From Litsea cubeba (Eukaryota > Streptophyta > Magnoliopsida > Laurales > Lauraceae): 64,000 nucleotides of DNA. The notes under the pieces were generated by a model. The model was not told the origin of the DNA. It saw only the letters and a program-made list of their open reading frames with translations, and searched no databases. The DNA is taken from contig CM022944.1 in assembly GCA_012931725.1 (NCBI GenBank), positions 113,086,241 through 113,150,240 of the forward strand, given 5' to 3'. Positions 12,701 through 24,400 of the stretch are shown here, piece by piece. Both the position numbers and the translations under genes were made by a program. How positions within the stretch are numbered: position 1 is the stretch's first letter; each line of letters opens with the position of its first letter.

Positions 12701-15700
12701 GCGTGCGTGCACAAACACGCTTCAAGTTTTACACTGAAAACCTTTGCTAATAAGGAGTTCTCCTACCGTAAGAAAAATCCAAGCGATGTGTTCCTGTCTT
12801 GTGTCTTGTTACTCTTGTAGTCATCAATTCTTGAGACACCAAATATAACTTTTGTTGAGTGCTAGAACTCCATTGTTCTTTTACATGTTTATTGTGAATG
12901 TTCTTTTCAAAAACTAAGACAGATCCATGAACTCGACCGTCTTCTTTGTCATCATATCCGTGTGTTTAAGGCAGCAATGCTTGTGTTTACACCTGACACA
13001 CTAAGTTCTTTTTTATTTAAATATTAGAAGTTCATTTTGATACTGCACTCTCAGATCCTATAATGTGATGGTTGCTCTCATAGGTAGTAACTGAAGAAAT
13101 CGGATGGCTCGACTTTTATGCTGCCATTGCTGGTGTAAGTTATACAGACAGAAGACGATCTAAACAACATGCTAAACAAGCAGAAAAAGAGATTATTCTC
13201 TCTACCATCTTCAATGTATGCTCTCATGCGTTGTCAAGTTTTGCTCACTTCAGCAAGTCCACTCAACAATCTCTAGATGCTAATTTGGCTGCCATTTTGC
13301 TCCAAAGGTAGCTGTAACAACATGCAACTTCAGTTTTGCAAAGAGAGCACTGTACGAATTCAAACTATATTTCATGTTAGTTGATCTGTGAATGCTTTTA
13401 AGTTATTTCCTACTAACTTTGCAGCCAGAATCTGCTAAATATTTGTCTGGATGACTACTGGGCGGCTTATGACAAATTGTAGTAAGTTGGTACATTGTGG
13501 TTGGTGTTTCTTTTTTATTATCAATAGTACCGAACATGTGATAGGATATCTGCTGCTAATAAAAATGATAGCCTGTGTTAACTTTGTTGAGCAGTGACTT
13601 GCCAAAGATTAAAGAAGTTAGGTTTCCTGAATCAAAACCATCTTTAGAGGATCAAGATAAGGTAAATGTATCTGTATCACTCAATGATGTTCACAAGAAA
13701 TTTGGGGATTCGATGACTAGAGGGAATACAGAGTGCATGCATCAACAATTGCTTAGAGTTAGCAAGGTAATTGCTAGTTTGTAAATGTCTATCTTCTAAT
13801 GAAGGTTAAGTCTAAAGAAGGAAATATTTCACAACAAAAATGATGTGAATTAATTATGTTTTCAATTGAATTTGTATCCTTATGTTGCACCATTTATTCT
13901 GTAATTGGAAGTCTGTTAGGATGTATGAAATGAGGGACCCAAGTGATTAATCCAAAAAAGAAATTGGAGTGTGTAGTATGGTAGGTTAACATGTAGCACT
14001 TCTGTAATCTCTTCTCGAACGCTGAAAAATATAATCGTATACTTGATGATTTCATTAAAATCTAGTTAGATTTTTGCAAGATCTTCCACATTGGCAACTC
14101 TGTTACAGATCATTGATAATCAAGGAAAGAAAAAAAATCTTCTGTAATCAACCCAAGTATTCTTAACATAAATATCCTGACTATCCTAAAATAATTTGAA
14201 ATTTGTTCAAATCACATATCCTAAATCTTATTTTAAGATTTTTGTATTTCCCAACAAATCTATCCTTCCTAATTTGTAATATTCTTTACTACCCTTCTGC
14301 AATTTCATTGTCATTTCAAGAAAGAATTTTGTGATCGGTTTCATTAAGTATAATCCCATGATTTCTTATAATGAATGATTGATGTCTCATTAGAAAAATG
14401 TTCACATGTTGTACTGAAAGTCACCACCTAGCTGTCATCATCATCATGAAAGCCTTGTCTGAATAAATTATGTTTCTCCATTCCAATGTATCCCGAGCCA
14501 AATCCTCTGATAAGTTTCACTTCTTTAGATCTATTTTACCACCTCCATTTACGTCCTTTTTGGCCTACCTGTTCCCCTTGGTTGGCTCCACTGTTGTCGG
14601 CCTGTGTTAGACATGCCCAAACAATCTTGAACGGGTTTATCCAGTTTTATCCCTTATTGATGCTGCTCTTAATTACTCTTGAAAGCACTCATTTCTAATT
14701 TTATCCTTCCTATTCTCACTACACGTACACCTTAACATTCTCATCACAGCTATTTTCATTTTTTGCATGTGTTGCTTCTTGATTGGCGAACATTTTGCTC
14801 CATAGGTCATAGTTGGTCTAATCGTTGTCCTGTAGAACTTTTCCTTCCATCTTGTTGATCACAAAGCACTCTAGAGGCAAATTTCCACTTCAACCATCCC
14901 TCTTTTATCACATTCTTCATCAATCTCTCCATCCTTATTAAAAATCAAGCCAAGGTAACAAAAAGAATCTCTTTGTGGTATCTCCTAGGTTAAATTCTCA
15001 TAGAAGTATTAGCTCTTTGTACGACTTATTTTAAATCCTTTGGATTCTAAATTTTTCCACCATCTCTTGATTCATCCATCAACATTATATCATTTGCAAA
15101 CAACATACATCAAGGTACCTCCTCTTGAATATGAACATTAACTCATCTATAATTAGTGTAAAGATATATGGGCTTAGGGTTGACCCCTGATGCAAGCCTA
15201 TGGTCACTAGGAAATCACTTGTCTATCCACATGTAGTTCTCATGCTTGTTACCGCTCCTTCATACATGTTTTAATACTTTCAATATAACCTCTTGGAGCA
15301 TTCCTTTTATTTAAATCTTTAAGTACTATTTCGTAAGCCTTTTCTAAATCGATGAAGACAATCTATAGATTTTTCTTCTTTTCTCAATATTTCCCCATTA
15401 ATTGCCTAAGTGAGAAGATACCTTGCATAGTAGACCTCCCTGTCATAAAACCAAACTGATTTTCAGATATCTTGGTCTTCTGTCTAAGTCTTTGTTCCAT
15501 TACTCTTTCTCTCTCATAGCATCATAGTATGAATCAAAAGTTTAATCCCATGATAATTGGTACAGTTCTGCATATCTTATTCTTATATATAGGTGCTACA
15601 ACACTTCTCCATTCATTAGACATTTTCTTTGCCATTAATATCTCATTGAAGAGCTTAGTGATTAAATCCTCCAAATTTCTCCTGAGTATTTACAAGCCTC

Positions 15701-18084
15701 TATCGGAATGTCATTTGGGCTCGTAGCCTTTCTTGTCTTTATTTGTTTTAATGCTTTCTTTACTTTCACCACCCAAATTCTGCAGAAAAAAGTATGTTAT
15801 TTTAACGAAACTTCCTCTCTTATTCTTATGTCTTCAATATAGTGTTCATTTAAAAGTTTGCTAAAATATTCCCTCCACCTTTTTTGATATCGTTGTTCTT
15901 CACTAGAATCTTTTGGTTATTGCTCTTAATACATTTGATATGATCTAAGTCCCTACTTTTCCTTGTCCTTATTTTTGCAACCTTAAAATTATCGTTGTCC
16001 TTCTCTTGTTCCGAACCTATTATATAGGTCATCATATGTTTTGAACTTTGCATCACTTACTACTTTCTTAGCTTCTTTCATTACCTTCTTATCCATTTCA
16101 TACTTTTCTAGTCCCTAGGTCATATGTTTTGAACTTTGCATCACTTACTACTTTCTTAGCTTCTTTCATTACCTTCTTATCCATTTCATACTTTTCTAGT
16201 CCCTTGCCAAACTTTGTAATAACGTTTTTTTTTTCTTCTGAATACCTTCCTGAACATCTACACTCAACCACCAGGTTTCTTTATTATAGATCATTAAATA
16301 TCGTCGCTCTTTCTCCTTTCAAATCCCTCCACCTTGTTTTAGGGAACAGGTCACCTATCCGTGGAGTCCATTAATGTCATAATTAGTTGAACTTTTTGGT
16401 CATCCCTACTAATATCCTTCTATTGCTTGTACCAACCTTGAGTTGTGATAATGCTACATTAAAATGTTGCTATACATCTCTCAATAGAATAGATGCTTCC
16501 TCATCATCATCATCATCACATCATCAAACTCTTATTCTCCCTAAGAATGTTGGCAGCGTTATGTTTAATGAAACTATCTTTGTGGATTAGTTTATTCGGA
16601 TTGAAGGGTACTCTAATTAAAGAAATTAAAGTAGAACAACTGCTTTCAGTTGAAAACACTCAAAGTTTTGAATTACCAGGGTGTTGGCAGCGTCTGTTTT
16701 TAAGTCATTCGTTTTCAGTGTGCATATTTGTTGTTTGGTTACAGTTGATTCCCCTAGACAAAGATCTTCCTGCTTTTGGTAGTTTGTTTTGTGCTTGATT
16801 TCTTGGTTATTTTCATGGATCGATCCACTAAACAACAACTACTGATTATTGAAACAGCATTCTACGAGCTTAAATAAGATGGAGTCAGTGACCCTTGAAA
16901 AGCTTCCTGATGCTATAGAAAGGAAGCCCACCTGCCAAAGTTTTCTAAGGAAATCATCCAACAAGTTGATGTCGACAAGCTCTGTAATGTGATGCATCCC
17001 TTTCATTTTGAATATGAGATTCTTTTTTTCCCCCTCAAAATGGAAACTGAAGACCCCTTCTACTAAAACATGAATTCTTTTCATGATAACTAAAACATGA
17101 TGAAGGACCTATGGATGGGAACTCGGCTGCTCTTCATAGACATATCAGCTGCACTTTGTATTCTACAAAAGCGAATTTCTGGGCACAAACTTACAAAGAG
17201 GGAAATGAAGAAGTTGAAGAGGGTCTTAAATGATATAATTTCTGTTGTTCCAGTTGCGATTCTTATGTTGATTCCTGTGAGTACATGCCATAACTTAAAA
17301 TCCTTTTATCTATTCTACACTGTAGACCTTTAAATATTTTGTTTTTCTTGTTCCACACGTTATGCAGAAGTTGATGGTCAGCACAAGTTAGTTTTATTAA
17401 TTGTTTGTGAGGCTGGTTAGCAATGCTTTATTGATAATAGATCACAGTCCATTGTATAATTGAAAGGTGTTTGCAACCACAAGGTTGTGGAACACCTTAT
17501 GACCCCCTCTGAACCACCCCTCTTCTAGGTTCAATATTGTTCTTAAGCAGCATTCTGTTTTGGTTCTGTTGAACCGAACCTTCAACCAGTATAGATGATG
17601 CCTAGTTCAAGCTTTATCAAATCTATAGAATTTTATTCTATCCCTTTTTAGGATATTATCATTAATATAAATGAAAACAGATATCCACATATATGTAAAT
17701 ATTTATGATTTTGTGTGATATTCATGGAATATATGAGATTCAATTCTAAATGTTTATATAAAGAACTTGTTCAAAGATCTTTTACTCTGCTGTGATCAGG
17801 TATCAGCTGTAGGCCATGCTGCAATTTTGGCAGCAATTAAAAAATACTTACCCTCATTGGTAATTTATATCCTCACTACTAATCTATGTATTATCTTATC
17901 CTGGTGATAAGATTTAATATTTTGCTCATTTTGTTCAACTAATGCATCCTAAGTATTATAATAGATCCCTTCTCCTTATTCATCGGAGCGCTTGGATGTG
18001 ATAAAACAACTAAAGAGAACGAAGAAGATGGATATTCAGTCTTTGAGCAACCTGAAAGTCTCCTCTTCAGTCTTAGAGGAATAA
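9736..18084 (+). CDS. LETM1-like protein (plant-specific family), 13 exons
   Basis: Exons: 9736-10251, 10475-10566, 10757-10915, 11081-11420, 11980-12098, 12206-12278, 13084-13307, 13425-13481, 13595-13766, 16858-16983, 17106-17276, 17800-17859, 17965-18084. All introns are GT-AG and all phases agree, giving 2229 bp and 742 residues. The product resembles plant proteins annotated LETM1-like: AWVGVDVHAWHK near residue 155, EVVFWV near 340, and a C-terminal block (about 627-725) with DLWMGTRLL, the hydrophobic segment SVVPVAILMLIPVSAVGHAA (about 672-691, probably membrane-spanning) and a basic tail. The Ser-rich N-terminus could be an organelle transit peptide. Homologues I remember are longer, mainly in a middle coiled region that is nearly absent here. 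True LETM1 is a mitochondrial inner-membrane cation-exchange factor; the role of this plant branch is unknown to me. The least certain points are the first exon start and the weak acceptor at 17105. Confidence 0.85.
14433..16510 (-). mobile_element. Decayed RTE-type LINE fragment in intron 9 of the LETM1-like gene
   Basis: Read on the minus strand, conceptual pieces match a plant RTE reverse transcriptase: NQFGFMTGRSTMQ, then VFIDLEKAYE near 15340, SFCYLGLIFNKDGEIDE near 14960, and downstream KKQHMQKMKIAVMRMLR and RLFGHV. The upstream part (15850-16210) gives KFGKGLEKYEMDKK. Many stops and frame changes break the frame. The 3' end is close to a short ATG-repeat run at about 14433-14447, as RTE elements often have. 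It lies antisense to the host gene within a 3.1-kb intron. The 5' boundary is approximate. Confidence 0.8.
16033..16208. repeat. 88-bp tandem duplication inside the LINE
   Basis: CATATGTTTTGAACTTTGCA begins at 16033 and again at 16121, and the following ~80 bases are the same in both copies. The near identity shows the duplication is younger than the surrounding decay. Confidence 0.9.
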
Positions 18085-20633
18085 GTATGGACTTCTTCCT
18101 ATCATCTTCTACACTGATAAGGGTGAGTTTATTGAATCTGGATCTTTAGCGATTCTCTTTGCACAGAAATTTAAATCACCAGAAGGGTTCATTTTCTTCA
18201 ATCCAGACTACACAAAACGTTCTTCCAATGTTAGCATGGTCTAAATTCACTCTAATTGGAGTATAGCCCACCACCAAATTGATCTCATGTAAAACACATG
18301 ATTAAAGTGCAAATGCAGAGGGCATGAATCACTTTTTAAACCTATTATTGGAGTGATGGTAAAGCACGCTCTCCATTATGGTGGGTTCAAGCTTGTTATG
18401 GGATCCCTGATATGCTTATTACTAATTTTCTTGCATTTGTGGCAGCATATAAAAAAAGGGGCTGAATCACTTGCTTATTACATATTTATACTTAACTATC
18501 TGATGGTGAAGTGTATTGATGAATGTAATTTGGCACAGTACTGACACAGGAGAGCATTAATTCCAACGGTCTGGGTTTAAGGTGGTACTTTTCTTTATTC
18601 AAGTGGCTGCATCCCAGGTATTCATCAGTAAAGAGGGTCTGGATTCGAGTTTGGAAGGGACTCTTGATTCATTGTATTGTATTGAAGCCATTCATATAAC
18701 TCACCCTCTCATGTTTAATACCATTATGGAGTGTTTTGGACCCTTCTGTTTATGTATCCAACTATTGTTAGTTGTATATGCTCTTACTAGTATCAATGCA
18801 CCTTAAAGGGAGACCTTTATAATGAAGGACCACCATTGATCTTTGTGAAAGTCTTAACATAGAATGAGAATCTGTAATTGTATTGTGTATTGGAGTACTA
18901 CATTTATAGACACATGTTTGTACAATATTGGAGAGATTTTCTCTCATAAAAAGGTAAGTGTGGCTGTGTACATTGATATGAGATCAGGAAGATAGGATTC
19001 TACAATCTATCCCAATTTTGATTGATACTGGATTGAAGTGGGTCAACGACCCTATGTTGATGACTCATCATCCCTCACCATCACTTGCTTAACAATCTTT
19101 TCCAAATTTTGCTCCAATGTGACTGGCTTGGATGAAGCAAGGACAACCCTTTGTAGGTCAACAAAAGTTATCCACTTGGAAATTGCAATTTCCGCACATG
19201 TAACAACAGCATATTGGATCATTTCTCTTGTTCCAAAAGGTGACAAGACAAAGGTCTATGGTATATATTTTCTGTATCCATCTCTTAGGTTTTAGCTTTC
19301 TCTCAAACACTGCAATTGGATGGTTGACCACCCATAACTTTTTTGTAATTTGCCCCATCTAAGGTGAAGCCCACCATGAGGCGCAGCGCAGGGATCTATA
19401 CAAGCTTTCTATGTTAGACTTGCATCAAAGTATATGTATTTAGTAACAAATTTATGTTAGGTGCAGATGCTGGAGACAAACGAAAAACATCAGGTACAGT
19501 ACAGTAGTAATCCAGTGTATCTAGATTCTAGATACATGACCACAAAGTCTAGGGAAACCGAACCCTGCGAGATTTCCACTGTGGGCATACTATGTTTTAT
19601 CCGAGCCACTTGATGAATTCCTCCAGCAGAGACTGGAGTCAGGTCCAAATATCACTTTCTAATCAAAGTGATATGCATCATTGGATTACAGCAGTACCAT
19701 TGATAATGATTAGATGAGTGAGTTAAATATGCTAAAGTGGTCTCATTAACAGGAATCTTTTGGGAGTTCGTTGCGCTTTTTGGAGTTCGAAATTGTGCCC
19801 TTTGTTTGGATCTTTAGTTTACACAACTTAGCCCACAGTAACAATCAAACTATTTATATGGTGAGGCCCACCTCTTGAGTGGAATCAACAGTTGGAAATG
19901 AATGAACAGAGACTTTAATTTAATAATGTACAATTTGACCCATCTCTTCAGGGACGTGAACTGTTCAGCATTTCAGTTTGCTCAACATGGATGAGTCAGT
20001 GCATCATAGGAAGACAACTGTGCCATTGAAATTGTCACCCTACAGAATTAACGGTCTTCCACTCTTCCATCCAAAGGAGAAAAGATCTACCAAATTTCAT
20101 GAAACATTGGGCCTGTTTGTGAGACATAGGATCCTACAAAATCAATGAGGAAGACATGAGTGAATCTAGGTGCGTCCCCAATGTCTCTCATATATCTAAT
20201 TACAATTATTGAATTTTTCTAATCAGATCGGGAGCACTTGTTTGAAAGTGTGGTCATCTAGGAGTCAACAATCATTGGATTCAGAGGGGCTGATCCATGG
20301 AATCAGCTCTTGTACTAGAATCCTTGAATCTCCTTGGATCGAGATCTGAGGTCCCACATTCATGGGGAAGTAACCATCAAGATATGGACATTCTACTGAA
20401 ATTCACCTCACTACCTTACAACATTATAGTCTTCAGTTCAAATTCTCTTGGAAATAAGACAACTTCTTAGATCATAATCACCATCAATTGTTGCTAAATA
20501 GTGTAAGATGGACGCAACCAAAAGATACAACTATTAAGATGGATTTTAAAAAATATTTGCAACATGTTTACAGATAAAGTACACTCATAATAAAATTAAG
20601 TCAATTTGCTTTACCAATTGGTTTTTTGTAGTT
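18085..20633. other. Intergenic region between convergent LETM1-like and CCD genes
   Basis: This region must hold the 3' ends of both genes. Overlapping short open frames on both strands at 19038-19358 have no domain I recognise. I see no clear transposon ends. Confidence 0.5.
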
Positions 20634-21419
20634 CTATCTACGTATGAAAGTGCCATGGAAACCATATGGCACCCTTTGGGGTAGAGTTATTTTGGCTACA
20701 GGTCCCTCTGCAAACCTCTTTGCATCTATTATATGAACCTGCAATCAAAAAAATGAATTTCCTTAGGAATAATTACAAAATACTTCTATCTTAGAGAGTA
20801 ACAAAAGTCAATAGTCCTTTTGGTTAAGAATGTACATTGACCTTTTCAACTTCACAAGAAGTTTAATGACTAGCAACACTCACTTGAGAGAGATTTGTTT
20901 TCTCATTATGAACATAGCAAATAAGCCAGCCATCATCCTCATCGATACCACCAGGCTTTCCAACAAATTGAAGACCAGAACAGAAACAGTTATCCTCCAG
21001 AACATGATATTCTACCTTTATTCTTTTTTCCCCTTCCTGAAACATTTCCTACAGTAGTATAACAACATTTGAAGGCATCATTAAGAAATAGATATAAGCA
21101 ATTGATGTTGAGAAACTCATTGTTAAGACATAGGAGGACTAAATCATTTTAAAAGGGTTACTGTCTGAAAAGAAACCTAAAATGATAAAATGAGGGCAAG
21201 GGTTAATAAATATCATAAAAGGTATATTGAGTACGAGAAATGTTCAAACATAGAAACATGAATAGTGTAAACATGAGATCATTTAGGTCACATTTCGCAA
21301 CCAAAGCCTCAAGGAAAACATTTCCATTTTCTTCAAATTAGTAGAAAAACCCATGTCTGGAAATTGTAAATCTACAATGATTTAAACCAATGAAATTCCT
21401 CTTTTCTAAGATTTTCAAA

Positions 21420-21450
<31 letters not shown>

Positions 21451-24400
21451 TTCTTAAGATTTGAAAATCCTCTCTTTTGCGGATTTGCGCACTGAGACTA
21501 ATTTTTTTCAGCTATATGCATTGATATGCACCAAAGTCGATGTGAAATCCTTAACGAGGAATCCCTATTCCAAGGGTAGTAAGGAATCCTCAGATCTGAA
21601 AATTCCTCAACTCAAGGTTTTTAAATGTAAAGGAGAAACTGAAACTAACAGTTTTTGGTACTCAACAATGCCATAGTGCAGTTCCACTAGAAAAGGTAAC
21701 TTAATGGCTAGGAGAACTGAGCGGCAAGTGGTAAGTGGGACAGTGGATGCTGGGAGAGGTGTTGGTGGGTTTGATGTTGATCAATGTAATGAGGGGTGTG
21801 ACTGGATCAGAGTACAAAAGAAGTTTGATTTTATAAGGGCTATGAAGTGGGAAAATCTGGTCAGTCTTTGTGGGCAATATGCTAGAGGATACTGCTTCCA
21901 GTTTGTTGGAATGTGCTTTTCTCCTGCTTTGGTAAGGTTGTGGATTCTTTCATTGTTAAATCTAGCAAAAGAGGCTCTGGGCATTGTTTTGTCTTTGTTA
22001 GATTTGGGGAAAGGAGATTGGCTATGGAATCTATTGATGCTGTGAACAGGAGCAGTTTGATGGGTAGGAAGCTCCTTATCAAACTCCTGCAGTTTCGGCT
22101 GGTGTCCGCATCGGAGATGGCCCTTCTTCTCAGCTTCATTACAGATTGCCTTAAAATCGTGTATAGCAACACTAAATAAAAAAAATGTGTTACTCTAGGA
22201 TCATTTTCATCAAAAATAACTTCAGTAACGCCATTAATGTAGACCCTAAAGTTACAGTTACATAATATTGATTAGTTATGCTTGTGGGCAATCCAGACCT
22301 TAGGAATAACCTTCATAATATTTTCTATTGTCATGCATCATCGTATCCAACATCTGGATTCATATGATTGTTCATGTTTTCTTTAGTCATGTTTATCTGT
22401 AGTATGTATCCTGCTTACTTTATATGGTTTGTTAAGATTAAAATAACACGCTACATGTATCTGTCACGTTAAGTTAAACTGTTTTAGAAAATGAGTCTGT
22501 TTTCATTAGAAGTGTATCCGGTATTACCTGTACGTTATTCCCAAGTCGGCACCACTTAGTTTCAGTCCTACGGTAATTGGACGCGGTGAAAGGTAGACTG
22601 TATCAATCTGTTTTGGCTAGCTGCCACATAGTCCCTATATGGGAGTGATATATATTCCAGATACTTTTTCTATATGTAAGATGACCAAATTATGAGAAAT
22701 GTTGGGTATCCTCAATCTATTTATTATCATGCATGCTCTCTTCACGATTACAACCATTCTAAGAGAATGTAGCTTATGTGGATATGCCGGTTTATTAAGA
22801 TTCATGGTTAGATGCGTCTTTATTTGGTTCTTATGGCTCAAACATTCATGCATGATTATTATGATTACCAGTCTTTATTTACATTTGATACATCATGTTT
22901 TTGTTCATTATACCTATTTACTTGCTCGGTTATCTGATGTAACGTTTGGCGTTACACGTGACAGTGCTTTTATCTCAACCCAGGAGATTGAGGCGGGTGA
23001 GGAAACTCCTCTGGGACTGAGTGAGTAAACTCTTGAGGATGTGGCTTAATCATCTAGCTATGTGAGTTTTTCACAGAGCACAGGGATAGTATCTTGATGG
23101 TGGATGTATTGACCAAACAGGTCTTTACTTGGGCGAGTTTTTTGGAGGATAGATGTTATGAGTTTTTATTTTGGGATTGTATATAAAACACTTTCTCTTT
23201 TACATTATAAACTTAAAATTTTCTATATTATAAATATTCTGAGATTAGCGTTTGCTCTGTTTACTTCATGAGACATGGTTATATGTACATCACCGTTCGT
23301 TTATGCTTCCATAAGAAAATTTTCAATGAGTGTTGGAAAACACATTGTATCCCTCACATGTAATATCCTGTGGGTATGGTTTCGGGGTAAAATCACATGG
23401 GAGTCCAAATGACTCGAATCCCCACACTAGTTACGTCTCGGAATTGGAACCATTAAGAAAATCCAATTTGAAGACGTGACACATGCTATGCAAATCAGCC
23501 AAACGGGTGGATCGTGTCTCTCCTTTTGTCACTTTCAATATTTTATCTTTGGTTTTCTTCGGTATTTGGTTATTGATAATAATAATAATAGAAAAACAAT
23601 GTCTTTAGCGAAGAGGCTGCAGTCTCTGTTGCGAGTGAAGCATGGACCCCTCAACAGCTTCACCCCTCATAGGTGTTCATGAAGTCCCTAAAAGCAACCC
23701 TTGCCTCCCAGATGGCTGTGGGTGGGGCGACTCGAAAGTCGGGTGTGTACACCCTCCTACAACACCTACCTTAATCTGGCTTTGGTCACTCATTATCACC
23801 TCTTTTTAATGATCGATGGTGGTGATTAGCATAAATACATGGTGGAGAATCGCATAAACATTGGGTTCTTCATTTTTATGATATATGCAATGAGACATTC
23901 CTCACTAATAGTACATAGAGAGTAGAATAATGGAAAATTAAAGGTGATGGATTAAGACTAATGAGTGTTAACTGGCCAACTGATCCCAAACTATGAGGTT
24001 CACTGGATCAATGCCATTTACTTGGCCAAAATTTTGACACCCACTAGTTTCTAAACATTCTATACTCTAATATGTAGTTTGAAGTTTACCTTTATGAACT
24101 TGTTCTCTTGTTCTTCAAAGTATAACTTCGCAAACTTATTAAACTTAGCCATTCCTGCATTCCATCAGTGATGATTTTATTGGCAGGAATTGAGGGCTAA
24201 AAGATTGGTGCTATTAACAAGGCTGTGAATGTTCACATGAATGATATATTTACCTAAATTAGAGCTTGAAATTGTATCCAAAACCTGTGTATAACCATAC
24301 TTGTTCTTCATGCCCATGATGCTATTATTGATTGCAGGAAAATCCATTGCAAACTCTGGTCCAGTGAGACTCCCTTCCTTCACTGCCCCAGTCTTCATGT

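Noticed and set aside
17464..17498. Short hairpin around AAGGTGTT and AACACCTT
   Set aside because: It is only about 15 bp per arm with mismatches, within an intron, and not clearly above chance.
19038..19358. Overlapping open frames on both strands in the intergenic region
   Set aside because: No domain, no splice context and no paralogue in the window; the apparent similarity to known proteins was too vague.
22200..23850. Possible LTR retroelement in CCD intron 11
   Set aside because: Composition and phrases look retroelement-like, but I found no paired LTRs, primer-binding site or coding domain.
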